From assembly GCA_001790315.1 (NCBI GenBank), contig MGCE01000189.1, positions 1-16,269 of the forward strand: 16,269 bases of DNA, given 5' to 3'. This DNA comes from Candidatus Rokubacteria bacterium RIFCSPLOWO2_02_FULL_72_37 (GTDB lineage Bacteria > Methylomirabilota > Methylomirabilia > Rokubacteriales > CSP1-6). The number at the start of each line of letters is the position of its first letter. The stretch's first letter is position 1. Made by a program: the position numbers and the translations under genes. This document shows positions 1-8,826 of this stretch, in pieces. A model generated the notes under the pieces. That model did no database searches. It saw only the letters and a program-made list of their open reading frames with translations, and was not told where the DNA came from.

Positions 1-323
1 AGGAGCACCGCGGCAGTCTGGCTCGTGCCGCCGTGGAGCTGGCGAAGGACTGGCGCCAGGACCGCGTCCTCCGGCGGCTCGAGGCGCTGCTCGCGGTCGC
101 CGATCGCGAGCAGTCGTTCATCCTCTCGGGCACCGGCGACGTGATCGAGCCGGACGACGGCCTGATCGGCATCGGCTCCGGGGGCCCGTACGCCCTCGCG
201 GCCGCGCGAGCGCTGGTCGCGCACTCCAGCCTCGACGCTCGCGCGATCGCGGTGGAGGCGATGCGCGTCGCCGCGTCGATCTGCGTCTACACCAACGAAC
301 ACGTGACCGTGGAGGTGCTGTGA
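1..323 (+). CDS. hslV: HslV, ATP-dependent protease proteolytic subunit (3' part only)
   Basis: Threonine peptidase of the HslUV (ClpYQ) two-component cytoplasmic protease, which degrades proteins unfolded by HslU. The frame is open from the first complete codon at base 3, so the gene is cut by the window edge; about 106 C-terminal residues are visible of roughly 175 usual for the family, and the catalytic N-terminal Thr lies outside. Family signatures seen are RAAVELAKDWR, LRRLEALL, the GDVIEPDDG stretch, the IGSGGPYALAAARAL helix and the ending ICVYTN. Translated residues align along the whole visible length with no gap. It ends in TGA that overlaps the GTG start of hslU (GTGA), as expected for coupled translation of two subunits of one complex. 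Confidence 0.97.
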   Translation, partial: EHRGSLARAAVELAKDWRQDRVLRRLEALLAVADREQSFILSGTGDVIEPDDGLIGIGSGGPYALAAARALVAHSSLDARAIAVEAMRVAASICVYTNEHVTVEVL

Positions 324-1684
324 CGCAGAACGGCCTCGCGCTGACGCCGGTCCAGATCGTCGCGGAGCTGGACCGCTACATCGTCGGACAGGATCGGGCC
401 AAGCGCGCGGTCGCCGTCGCGCTGCGCAACCGCTGGCGTCGGCGGAACCTGCCCGCCGCGCTGCGCGACGAGGTCGCGCCGAAGAACATCATCATGATCG
501 GTCCCACGGGTGTCGGGAAGACCGAGGTCGCGCGGCGACTCGCGAAGCTGGCCCAGGCGCCGTTCCTGAAGGTCGAGGCCTCGAAGTACACGGAGGTCGG
601 ATACGTCGGTCGCGACGTCGAGTCGATGATCCGCGATCTGACGGAGCTCTCGGTGAACATGGTCAAGGCGGAGATGATGGCCCGCGTGCGGGAGAAGGCG
701 GAGCAGCTGGCCGAGGAGCGGCTGCTCGAGCTACTGCTGCCGCGCCGCCCGCAAGAGCCGTTTTCGAGCAGCTCGCTCGAGCAGGTGACGGCCGACGCGC
801 CCCGGGAGGCGACGAAGGAGAAGCTGCGCGCGCAACTCCGCGCGGGGAAACTCGACGAGCGCTACGTCGAGCTCGAGACCCAGCAGCAGGCGATGCCGAT
901 GATCGAGGTGCTCTCCGGGCAGGGCCTCGAGGAGATGGGCATCAACCTGCGCGACATGCTGTCGAACGTGATGCCCACCCGGACGAAGCGGCGCCGGGTC
1001 CAGGTCTCGGAGGCGGGCCGGCTCCTGGCGCAGGAGGAGGCGCAGAAGCTGGTGGACATGGACGAGGTGGTCGCCCAGGCGGTTCGGCGCGCCGAGGAGT
1101 CCGGCATCGTGTTCCTCGACGAACTGGACAAGATCGCCGGCCGCGAGGGCGCTCACGGGCCCGACGTGTCGCGGGAAGGCGTCCAGCGGGACCTCCTGCC
1201 GATCGTCGAGGGCTCGGCGGTGACGACGAAGCACGGCATCGTGCGGACCGACCACATCCTCTTCATCGCGGCCGGCGCGTTCCACGTCTCCAAGCCGTCG
1301 GATCTGATTCCCGAGCTCCAGGGACGGTTCCCGATCCGGGTGGAGCTGGACCCCTTGACGCGAGAGGATTTCGTCCGCATCCTGACGGAGCCCGAGAACG
1401 CGCTGATCACCCAGTACGTCGAGCTGCTGAGGACGGAGCGGGTCGCGCTGCGCTTCGCGCCGGAGGCGATCGCGGAGATCGCGGAGATCGCGATGAGAGT
1501 CAACACGAGCACGGAGAACATCGGCGCCCGGCGGCTCTACACGGTCATGGAAAAGCTCCTGGAGGAGATCTCCTTCACGGCGCCCGACACGCCGGGCAGG
1601 GAACTGATGATCGACGCCGAGTACGTCCGGGCGCGGCTCGCGGAGATCACGCAGGACCAGGACCTGTCGCGGTACATCCTGTGA
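320..1684 (+). CDS. hslU: HslU, ATPase/unfoldase subunit of the HslUV protease
   Basis: AAA+ unfoldase that caps HslV and feeds it substrates; 454 residues, near the family norm of 440-465. Seen in order: N-terminal YIVGQDRAKRAVAVALRNRW (20-39), Walker A GPTGVGKT (61-68), the pore-loop GYVG (94-97), a charged intermediate domain roughly 110-240, Walker B IVFLDELDKI (263-272), the segment after it through LQGRFPIRVEL, sensor II GARRLYTVMEKLLEEISF (402-419), and the C-terminal tail DLSRYIL that docks into HslV. The GTG start at 320 overlaps the hslV stop and has GGAGGTG at 311-317 just upstream. The start keeps the usual short N-terminus before the TPxQIVxELD helix. Its stop is 19 bases before argB, so protease and arginine genes probably share a transcript. 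Confidence 0.98.
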   Translation: MTQNGLALTPVQIVAELDRYIVGQDRAKRAVAVALRNRWRRRNLPAALRDEVAPKNIIMIGPTGVGKTEVARRLAKLAQAPFLKVEASKYTEVGYVGRDVESMIRDLTELSVNMVKAEMMARVREKAEQLAEERLLELLLPRRPQEPFSSSSLEQVTADAPREATKEKLRAQLRAGKLDERYVELETQQQAMPMIEVLSGQGLEEMGINLRDMLSNVMPTRTKRRRVQVSEAGRLLAQEEAQKLVDMDEVVAQAVRRAEESGIVFLDELDKIAGREGAHGPDVSREGVQRDLLPIVEGSAVTTKHGIVRTDHILFIAAGAFHVSKPSDLIPELQGRFPIRVELDPLTREDFVRILTEPENALITQYVELLRTERVALRFAPEAIAEIAEIAMRVNTSTENIGARRLYTVMEKLLEEISFTAPDTPGRELMIDAEYVRARLAEITQDQDLSRYIL

Positions 1685-1703
1685 CGCCGGTGCACGAAGC
1701 GGG

Positions 1704-2570
1704 ATGATGAGCCAGATCCGCCGGGCGGAGGTCCTGCTGGAGGCGCTCCCGTACATCCGGGAGTTCCGGGGCCAGACCATCGTGATCAAGTACGGTGGCG
1801 CGGCGATGGAGCGGGCCGATCTCAAGGAACCGTTCGCCCTCGACGTGATTCTTCTGCGCTTCGTGGGGATCAAGCCGGTGATCGTGCACGGCGGCGGCCC
1901 GCAGATCGGCGCGCTGATGAAGCGACTCGGAAAGGAGCCGCGCTTCGTCGGCGGCATGCGGGTGACCGACGAGGAGACCGTCGAGATCGTGGAGATGGTC
2001 CTCGTCGGCAAGATCAACAAGGAGATCGTCGGGCTGATCAACCACCACGGTGGCAAGGCCGTGGGGCTCTCGGGCAAGGACGCGCAGCTGCTGCGGGCGC
2101 GCCGGCGCCCGCACCGGCTGCCGAGCGGGGAAGAGGTGGACATCGGGCTCGTGGGCGAGGTCGAGGCCGTGAACACGGAGCCGATCCGGCTCCTCGAGGA
2201 CGCCGGGTTCATCCCGGTGATCGCGCCCGTCGGCGTGGGCGCCAACGGCGAGACCTACAACATCAACGCCGACCTCGTGGCCGGTCAGGTCGCGGCGGCG
2301 CTGGGCGCGGGCAAGCTGATCCACCTGACCGACGTGCAGGGGATTCGCGACCGCGACGGGCACCTCGTCAGCACCCTGTCGCGGACGGACGCCGAGCGGC
2401 TCATGAGCGAAGGGGTGATCGACGGGGGGATGCTGCCGAAGGTCGAGTCCGCGTTGCGGGCGCTCGAGGGCGGCACGGCGAAGGCCCACATCATCGACGG
2501 GCGCGTGCCGCACGCGATCCTGCTCGAACTGTTCACGCGTGAGGGGATCGGCACCGAGATCGTGCTCTGA
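1704..2570 (+). CDS. argB: N-acetylglutamate kinase
   Basis: Phosphorylates N-acetyl-L-glutamate with ATP, the second step of arginine synthesis in the cytoplasm. At 288 residues it is full length for the amino acid kinase family. Visible motifs: IKYGGAAM (28-35, phosphate-binding Lys29), VHGGGPQI (61-68), FVGGMRVTDEETVEIVEMVL (81-100), and YNINADLVAGQVAAAL near the C-terminal half. The N-terminal helix before the kinase core (EALPYIREFRG) and the ending LLELFTREGIGTEI match the hexameric, arginine-inhibited type of the enzyme, so feedback inhibition by arginine is a reasonable inference. The start has two adjacent ATG codons (1704 and 1707); no strong Shine-Dalgarno is seen, only GAAGCGGG. 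It lies between hslU and argD on the same strand. Confidence 0.98.
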   Translation: MMSQIRRAEVLLEALPYIREFRGQTIVIKYGGAAMERADLKEPFALDVILLRFVGIKPVIVHGGGPQIGALMKRLGKEPRFVGGMRVTDEETVEIVEMVLVGKINKEIVGLINHHGGKAVGLSGKDAQLLRARRRPHRLPSGEEVDIGLVGEVEAVNTEPIRLLEDAGFIPVIAPVGVGANGETYNINADLVAGQVAAALGAGKLIHLTDVQGIRDRDGHLVSTLSRTDAERLMSEGVIDGGMLPKVESALRALEGGTAKAHIIDGRVPHAILLELFTREGIGTEIVL

Positions 2571-2582
2571 GAGAGGGACGGC

Positions 2583-3776
2583 ATGGAGACCAGGGAGCTG
2601 CTCGAATGGTCAGCGCGGTACCACACGCCGAACTACGGTCGCACGCCGATCTGCCTCGTCCGGGGCGACGGGATGCGGGTGTGGGACAGCGACGGGCGCG
2701 AGTATCTCGATTTCGCCGCCGGCATCGCGGTGGTGGCCCTCGGCCACTGCCACCCGCGTGTGACGGGCGCGATCCGGGAGGCGGCGGCCACCCTGCTGCA
2801 CGTCTCGAACCTCTACCACACGGCGCCGCAGATCCACCTGGCGAAGCTGTTGTGCGAGCATTCCTTCGCCGACCGGGTGTTCTTCTGCAACTCGGGAGCG
2901 GAGGCGAACGAGGCGGCGATCAAGCTCGTGCGCCGGTACGCGAAGGAGCGGTTCGCCAGCGATCGCTACGAGATCATCGCGATGCGGAACTCCTTCCACG
3001 GCCGCACGCTGGCCACGGTGACGGCGACCGGCCAGGAGAAGTACCAGCACGGGTTCGAGCCGCTGGTGCCGGGCTTCAAGCACGTCCCCTACAACGACCT
3101 CCGGGCGGTGGAGCGGGCGATCGACAGCCGCACGGCGGCCGTCCTCGTCGAACCGATCCAGGGCGAGGGCGGCGTCAACGTGCCGGACGAGGGGTACTTG
3201 CCCGGCCTCCGGAAGCTCTGCGACGAGACGGGGGTGCTGCTCGTGCTCGACGAGGTCCAGACCGGCATCGGCCGCACCGGGGCGCTGTGGGCGTACGAGC
3301 ACGCCGGGATCGCGCCCGACGTCATGACGCTCGCGAAGGCCCTGGCCAACGGCGTGCCGATGGGCGCGATGCTGGCGCGTGAGGCGGTGGCACGGTGTCT
3401 GACGCCGGGCTCGCACGCGTCCACGTTCGGTGGGACGCCGTTCGTCGCCAGCGTCGCTCTGGCCGTGCTGACGACCGTGATCGAGGAGAAGATCCCGGAG
3501 CGCGCCGCGCGGATGGGGCGGCTGCTCGTCGACGGACTGCAGCGGCTCGCCGCCCGGGTGCCCGCCGTGCGGGCCGTGCGCGGGCGCGGCCTCCTGATCG
3601 GCGTCGAGCTGGACCGGCCTGCGGGCCCGGTCGTCGACCGCTGCCGCGAGGCCGGCCTGCTCGTGCTCACCGCCGGTGAACAGGTGCTGCGGCTCGCCCC
3701 GCCCCTCATCGCGGAAGCGGCGGATTGCGAGCGGGCACTCGGCATCCTCGGGACCGCCCTCGCCAGCGAGCGATGA
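2583..3776 (+). CDS. argD: Acetylornithine aminotransferase
   Basis: PLP enzyme that converts N-acetylglutamate semialdehyde to N-acetylornithine, and in many bacteria also succinyldiaminopimelate in lysine synthesis. The 397 residues form a complete class III aminotransferase: NYGRTPICLVRGDGMRVWD near the N-terminus, FCNSGAEANEAAIKLVR (101-117), the SFHGRT loop (137-142), LVEPIQGEGG (188-197), LVLDEVQTGIGRTG (220-233, PLP-nitrogen Asp223), and TLAKALANGVPMGA (249-262) with the Schiff-base Lys252. The ATG is preceded by GAGAGGGAC (2571-2579), a good Shine-Dalgarno starting right after the argB stop. The end overlaps argF by four bases (ATGA). The related succinylornithine or GABA aminotransferases are alternatives, but the arginine context favours ArgD. 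Confidence 0.96.
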   Translation: METRELLEWSARYHTPNYGRTPICLVRGDGMRVWDSDGREYLDFAAGIAVVALGHCHPRVTGAIREAAATLLHVSNLYHTAPQIHLAKLLCEHSFADRVFFCNSGAEANEAAIKLVRRYAKERFASDRYEIIAMRNSFHGRTLATVTATGQEKYQHGFEPLVPGFKHVPYNDLRAVERAIDSRTAAVLVEPIQGEGGVNVPDEGYLPGLRKLCDETGVLLVLDEVQTGIGRTGALWAYEHAGIAPDVMTLAKALANGVPMGAMLAREAVARCLTPGSHASTFGGTPFVASVALAVLTTVIEEKIPERAARMGRLLVDGLQRLAARVPAVRAVRGRGLLIGVELDRPAGPVVDRCREAGLLVLTAGEQVLRLAPPLIAEAADCERALGILGTALASER

Positions 3777-4688
3777 AGCGCGGGTTCCTCTCGGCGGCGG
3801 ATCTGACGCGTGACGGGGCGCTCGGGCTCTTCGCGCTGGCGGCGGAGCTCAAGCAGCAATGGAAGGCGGGCCGGCGACCGTCGCCGCTCGCGGGGAGGAC
3901 GCTGGCGCTGATCTTCGAGAAGCCCTCCCTCCGCACCCGTGTCACCCTCGAGGTCGGCCTCATCCAGCTCGGCGGTCGGGCCGTGTACCTCTCCGGCCAC
4001 GAGATCGGCCTGGGGACGCGCGAGTCGGTGGCCGATATCGCACGGAACCTCTCGCGGTGGGTGGACGGGATCGCGGCGCGCGTGTACGAGCACGCCACCG
4101 TGGAGGGACTCGCGCGCCACGCCACGGTGCCCGTGATCAACGCGCTCTCGGATTTCGAGCATCCGTGTCAGGCGCTCGCCGACTTCTTCACGCTGTGGGA
4201 GCGGGGCCTCGACCTCTCGCGGCTGCGCCTGGCGTGGGTGGGCGATGGCAACAACGTGTGTCACTCCGTCGTGCTCCTGGGCGCGCTGTTCGGCACGACC
4301 ACCGTCGTCGCGTGTCCACCCGGCTACGGACCCGACGCGCGCGTCGTCGAGGTGGTGCGGCGCCTGGGCGGGCGCTACGAGCTCACCGAGGACCCGCGAG
4401 CGGCGGCGACCGGCGCCGACGTCCTCTACACGGACGTGTGGACGAGCATGGGCCAGGAAGCCGAGCGGGAGCGACGGCTCGAGGTCTTCCGGCGCTACCA
4501 GATCAACGAGACGCTGGTCGGCTTCGCCCGGCCCTCGGCGCTCGTCATGCACTGTCTGCCGGCCCACCGCGGCGAGGAGATCACGGACGGCGTGCTCGAC
4601 GGCCCGCAGAGCATCGTCCTCGATCAGGCGGAGAACCGGCTGCACGCGCAGAAAGCCATCATCCTCCAGCTGCTGGGAGGTTCACCCG

Positions 4689-4699
<11 letters not shown>
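3773..4699 (+). CDS. argF: Ornithine carbamoyltransferase
   Basis: Transfers carbamoyl from carbamoyl phosphate to ornithine, giving citrulline. The 308 residues contain the whole family pattern: FEKPSLRTR (48-56, carbamoyl-phosphate loop), the GHEIGLGTRESVAD segment (75-88), FEHPCQALAD (128-137), the WVGDGNNV start of the ornithine domain (155-162), DVWTSMGQE (221-229), and HCLPAHRG (260-267) with the ornithine-site Cys261. An earlier in-frame ATG at 3725 would add 16 residues that lie inside argD and match nothing in the family; the ATG at 3773 overlaps the argD stop (ATGA) and gives the normal N-terminus, so it is chosen. Its last 11 bases overlap argG, suggesting tight translational coupling. 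Confidence 0.97.
4675..4681 (+). promoter_or_regulatory. Ribosome binding site deciding the argG start
   Basis: GGGAGGT lies inside the 3' end of argF, seven bases before the ATG at 4689. It is among the strongest Shine-Dalgarno sequences in the window and fixes the argG start within argF, although the argG frame stays open far upstream. Confidence 0.7.
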
Positions 4700-5897
<1,198 letters not shown>

Positions 5898-5899
5898 CC

Positions 5900-6631
5900 G
5901 TGCGGGTGGACGTCGCCCCGACCGCCGAAGCGGTCACACCCGGCCAGCTGACGGGCACGACGGTGCTCGTGATCGACGTGCTGCGCGCCTCGACGTCGAT
6001 CATCAGCGCGCTGGACGCCGGCTGTTCGGCGATCGTGCCGGTTGCCGGGCCCGGCGAGGCGCTCAGACGGGCGCGCGGCCCGGCGGGCGCGGGCATCCTG
6101 GTCGCGGGTGAGCGCCGTGGGTTGCCGATTCGCGGGTTCGACCTCGGCAACTCGCCGCTCGAGTTCGCGGACGGTCGCGTGCGCGACAAGACCATCGTGC
6201 TGACGACGAGCAACGGCACACGCGCCTTGCTGGCGGCACGGGGCGCCGCGTCGGTTGGCGTGGCCGCCTTCGTGAACCTGTCGGCGGCGGCGGCGTGGGC
6301 GATCGGCTCGGCGCGGGACGTGCTGGTGCTCTGCGCCGGCGAGCGCGGGCGACGCTCGCTCGAGGACTGGGTGTGCGCGGGGCTGCTGGTGATGCGGATG
6401 ACGAGTGCGGCGCCCGGGCTCGACGTGACGCCGGCCGCGGCCGCGGCGGTGGCCGAGGCGCGGGGCTACGCCCTGGAGCCGACACGGCTCGCGGTGGACT
6501 CGCCCTGGGCGCGCCGGCTGGCTGCCGTGGGGCGTGGCCGGGACATCGCGGCGTGCCTGCAAATCGACACGACCACGCTCGTCCCCGTGTACGTGACGTC
6601 CGTTGACAAGGTCGTCGCCGGTCCCCGATAA
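5900..6631 (+). CDS. comB: ComB family protein, probable 2-phosphosulfolactate phosphatase
   Basis: In methanogens ComB hydrolyses 2-phospho-3-sulfolactate to sulfolactate during coenzyme M synthesis. Many bacteria without coenzyme M carry family members whose role is unsettled. The 243 residues show the family pattern: IDVLRAST (25-32), AGERRGLPIRGFDLGNSP (69-86), LTTSNGTRA (101-109), VLCAGERG (143-150) and LEDWVCAG (154-161), in the right order and at normal length. The GTG at 5900 is two bases after the argG stop; a second GTG at 5906 is also possible. It ends the arginine gene run, and its TAA stop lies inside the -10 element proposed for pgsA. Family assignment is firm, but the substrate in this organism is inferred only from family. 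Confidence 0.87.
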   Translation: MRVDVAPTAEAVTPGQLTGTTVLVIDVLRASTSIISALDAGCSAIVPVAGPGEALRRARGPAGAGILVAGERRGLPIRGFDLGNSPLEFADGRVRDKTIVLTTSNGTRALLAARGAASVGVAAFVNLSAAAAWAIGSARDVLVLCAGERGRRSLEDWVCAGLLVMRMTSAAPGLDVTPAAAAAVAEARGYALEPTRLAVDSPWARRLAAVGRGRDIAACLQIDTTTLVPVYVTSVDKVVAGPR

Positions 6632-6632
6632 T
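6603..6632 (+). promoter_or_regulatory. Sigma-70-type promoter for pgsA-plsY-gpsA-galT
   Basis: A perfect -35 TTGACA (6603-6608), an 18-base spacer and GATAAT (6627-6632, five of six matches to TATAAT) lie in the last codons of comB. Transcription would start near 6639, leaving a leader of about 30 bases before the pgsA GTG. The comB stop TAA is part of the -10 element. In a sequence this GC-rich, two near-consensus boxes at correct spacing are unlikely by chance. This is read by eye, not measured. Confidence 0.65.
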
Positions 6633-6655
6633 GGCGGCGTCCATTCGTGCACTCG

Positions 6656-6661
6656 ACGGAG
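6656..6661 (+). promoter_or_regulatory. Ribosome binding site deciding the pgsA start
   Basis: ACGGAG lies seven bases before the GTG at 6669. It supports that start over the in-frame TTG at 6603, which is instead the proposed -35 box. Confidence 0.5.
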
Positions 6662-6668
6662 CTGCCGC

Positions 6669-7238
6669 GTGAACCTGCCCATTGGCTTGACGCTGACGCG
6701 TATCGTCGCCGTACCGCTCCTCATCGTGTTCCTGATCTCGTCGTCGCGAGTCCACGCGGCGATCGCGGCGGCCATCTTCATCCTGGCGTCGATCACCGAC
6801 TGGGCCGACGGCATGCTCGCGCGCCGGCGGAACCAGGTGACGACTCTGGGGACGCTCCTGGACCCGATCGCGGACAAGCTGCTGGTTGCGGCGGCGCTCG
6901 TCTCCCTGCTGACGATCGACAAGATCGCGGCGTGGATCGTGGTGGTGATCATCGGACGCGAGCTCGCGGTGACGGGGCTGCGGGCCGTGGCCGCGTCGGT
7001 CGGCGTCATCGTTCCCGCGTCTCGTCTGGCCAAGTGGAAGACCGTGAGCCAGTACGTCGCGGTGACGATGCTGATCGTGGAGAAGGGCTTCGACCCTCCG
7101 GGCTTCCACGTGACGGCCGCCGGCGTGCTCTGGGTCGCCGTGGCGCTCACCGTGATCTCGGCCGTGGACTACTTCTACCGGTTCTTCCGCAAGGCCGACT
7201 ATCGCGCCATCGTGCCCGGTGAAGAACGCTGGTCGTGA
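6669..7238 (+). CDS. pgsA: CDP-diacylglycerol--glycerol-3-phosphate 3-phosphatidyltransferase
   Basis: Membrane enzyme that makes phosphatidylglycerol phosphate from CDP-diacylglycerol and sn-glycerol 3-phosphate. The 189 residues begin with the family-typical MNLPIGLTLTRI and carry the complete CDP-alcohol phosphotransferase motif: Asp44, Asp47-Gly48, Ala51-Arg52, Gly61, Asp65 and Asp69 (DWADGMLARR through LLDPIADK). Several hydrophobic segments flank it (about 12-24, 28-43, 72-86, 90-110, 130-165). The frame is open back to a TTG at 6603, but that adds 22 residues with no family match; GTG 6669 with ACGGAG upstream is preferred. It overlaps plsY by GTGA. Other members of the CDP-alcohol family (phosphatidylinositol-phosphate or phosphatidylserine synthases) are less likely given the N-terminus and gpsA/plsY neighbours. 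Confidence 0.93.
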   Translation: MNLPIGLTLTRIVAVPLLIVFLISSSRVHAAIAAAIFILASITDWADGMLARRRNQVTTLGTLLDPIADKLLVAAALVSLLTIDKIAAWIVVVIIGRELAVTGLRAVAASVGVIVPASRLAKWKTVSQYVAVTMLIVEKGFDPPGFHVTAAGVLWVAVALTVISAVDYFYRFFRKADYRAIVPGEERWS

Positions 7239-7834
7239 CGGTCGCGCTCGCGCTGCTCGTGGCGTACGTGGTCGGCGCCGTGCCGGTCGGGTTCATGGTG
7301 GCTCGGGCGATCGGAGTGGGCGACATCCGGCGGCAGGGCAGCGGGAACATCGGGGCGACCAACGTGCTGCGGGCCGCGGGGCGTGTCGCGGCGCTCGCGA
7401 CGCTGGCGGGCGACATCATCAAGGGCTGGAGCGCGGTCGCGCTGGGGGCCCTCATCGAGCCTCAGGCGGTCGCGCCGTGCGCCGTGGCGGCCGTCGTCGG
7501 CAACTGCTGGTCCGTGTTCTTGCGGTTCCGCGGGGGGAAGGGGGTCGCCACCGGCCTCGGCGCGTTCCTCTACCTGGTCCCGCGGGCGGTGCTCCCGGCG
7601 GTGCCCGTGTGGCTGATCGTGACGATGACGTTCCGGTACGTGTCGCTGGGCTCGCTGTTGGCCGCCGTGTGCGTGCCGCTCGGTGGTGTCCTGCTCGGAT
7701 ACCCGCGCTCCGCGGTGGCGGCGACGGGTGTCGTGGCGGCGATCGTCGTCGTGCGGCATCGCGAGAACATCGCGCGTCTCTTCGCCGGCACGGAGCGGCG
7801 CCTCGGGGAGAAGCGGAGCGGCGAGGCGGCGTGA
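7235..7834 (+). CDS. plsY: Glycerol-3-phosphate acyltransferase PlsY
   Basis: Integral membrane enzyme that transfers an acyl group from acyl phosphate to sn-glycerol 3-phosphate, the first committed phospholipid step. All three family motifs are present in the 199 residues: RQGSGNIGATNVLRAAG (33-49), FRGGKGVATGLGAF (98-111) and VRHRENIARLFAGTE (173-187). Hydrophobic segments at about 2-24, 50-75, 78-96, 110-132 and 138-172 fit the known multi-pass topology. The GTG start overlaps the pgsA stop (GTGA). gpsA, which makes its substrate, starts four bases after its stop. The partner that makes acyl phosphate (plsX) is not in the window. Confidence 0.97.
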   Translation: MTVALALLVAYVVGAVPVGFMVARAIGVGDIRRQGSGNIGATNVLRAAGRVAALATLAGDIIKGWSAVALGALIEPQAVAPCAVAAVVGNCWSVFLRFRGGKGVATGLGAFLYLVPRAVLPAVPVWLIVTMTFRYVSLGSLLAAVCVPLGGVLLGYPRSAVAATGVVAAIVVVRHRENIARLFAGTERRLGEKRSGEAA

Positions 7835-7838
7835 GTCG

Positions 7839-8825
7839 GTGATCGCGATCGTCGGCGGCGGGAGCTGGGGCACGGCGCTCGGCGTGCACCTGGCGCGCGC
7901 CGGCACCACCGTGCGGCTGTGGGCCCGAGAGCCGGAGGTCGTCCAGGGCCTGCGGGACGCGCGGCGCAACCCGTGGTATCTGGCCGACGTCGAGGTCCCT
8001 CCCGGGATCGAGGCGACGAATGACCTCGGCGAGGCCGCGCGGGGCGCGAGCCTGGTGGTGATGGTCGTCCCCTCGGAGTTCTTCGCGCCGACCCTCGCCG
8101 CCCTCGGTCCGGTGGGCGACGACGTGCCGATCCTGAGCGCCACGAAGGGTTTCGATCCCGAACGCCACCTGCGGATGAGCGAGGTGATCGCCGCGCGCTT
8201 CCCGCGCGCGCGCGTCGCCGCGCTGTCGGGTCCGACGTTCGCGCGAGAGGTGGCGCTGGGCCTGCCGACGGCCGCGGTGATCGCCGCACGCGACGACACG
8301 CTCGCCGCCGGGCTGCAGCGCCGGCTGGGCACGCGCGAGTTCCGGCTCTATGCGAGCCGGGACGTGATCGGCGTCGAGTCGGGCGGGGCGCTCAAGAACG
8401 TGATGGCGATCGCGACGGGGATCGCCGACGGCCTCGGCCTCGGGGAGAACGCCCGTGCGGCGCTCATCACCCGCGGGCTCGCCGAGATGACGCGCCTCGC
8501 GGTGGCCCTGGGTGCGCAGTCGGCGACGCTCGCCGGACTCGCAGGGCTCGGCGATCTGGTGCTGACGTGCACCGGCCGCCTGTCGCGAAATCGCGCCCTG
8601 GGGGTCGAGCTCGCGCGAGGGCGGAGCGCGGCGGCGGTCGAGCGCGAGACGCGGATGATCGCCGAGGGCGCGCGGACGGTGCGTTCGGCGCTGGCGCTGG
8701 CGCGGCGGACAGGAGTGACGCTGCCCATCTGCCAGGAGGTCGGCGCCGTGCTGTTCGACGCGAAAGCGCCCGCCGCGGCGCTCGCGACACTCCTCGAGCG
8801 CCCACCACGGCGCGAAGACCACTGA
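7839..8825 (+). CDS. gpsA: NAD(P)-dependent glycerol-3-phosphate dehydrogenase
   Basis: Reduces dihydroxyacetone phosphate to sn-glycerol 3-phosphate, the shared substrate of the PlsY and PgsA enzymes encoded upstream. The 328 residues match the family length. Seen: the nucleotide-binding IVGGGSWGTAL (4-14), the SATKGFD segment with Lys103, ALSGPTFAREV (128-138), ESGGALKNVMAIATGIADGL (180-199) containing catalytic Lys186, GENARAALITRGLAEM (202-217), and GLAGLGDLVLTCT (233-245). The frame stays open to 7683 inside plsY, but the Rossmann fold starts directly at the GTG at 7839, four bases after plsY, so that start is chosen; no strong Shine-Dalgarno is visible. galT begins one base after its stop. 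Confidence 0.97.
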   Translation: MIAIVGGGSWGTALGVHLARAGTTVRLWAREPEVVQGLRDARRNPWYLADVEVPPGIEATNDLGEAARGASLVVMVVPSEFFAPTLAALGPVGDDVPILSATKGFDPERHLRMSEVIAARFPRARVAALSGPTFAREVALGLPTAAVIAARDDTLAAGLQRRLGTREFRLYASRDVIGVESGGALKNVMAIATGIADGLGLGENARAALITRGLAEMTRLAVALGAQSATLAGLAGLGDLVLTCTGRLSRNRALGVELARGRSAAAVERETRMIAEGARTVRSALALARRTGVTLPICQEVGAVLFDAKAPAAALATLLERPPRREDH

Positions 8826-8826
8826 C

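Noticed and set aside
1468..1492. Nine-base near-tandem repeat GATCGCGGA in hslU
   Set aside because: It simply encodes the helical repeat AEIAEIA in the normal protein, and the frame is kept; no sign of a mobile or variable repeat.
731..2245. Long open frame of 504 codons on the - strand opposite hslU and argB
   Set aside because: It lies antisense to two certain genes; its translation is low-complexity, rich in Arg, Pro and Ser, and matches no family. High GC content makes such shadow frames common.
2606..3382. + strand overlapping frame inside argD, and similar frames in argF, argG and plsY
   Set aside because: These are out-of-frame readings of genes whose correct frame has complete catalytic motifs.
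6603..7238. Longer pgsA starting at TTG 6603
   Set aside because: The extra 22 residues do not resemble the family, the TTG is the proposed -35 box, and GTG 6669 has a Shine-Dalgarno and the typical N-terminus.
8203..8214. Six CG dinucleotides in a row inside gpsA
   Set aside because: It encodes Pro-Arg-Ala-Arg in a normal position; alternating CG in 70 percent GC coding DNA is not by itself a signal.
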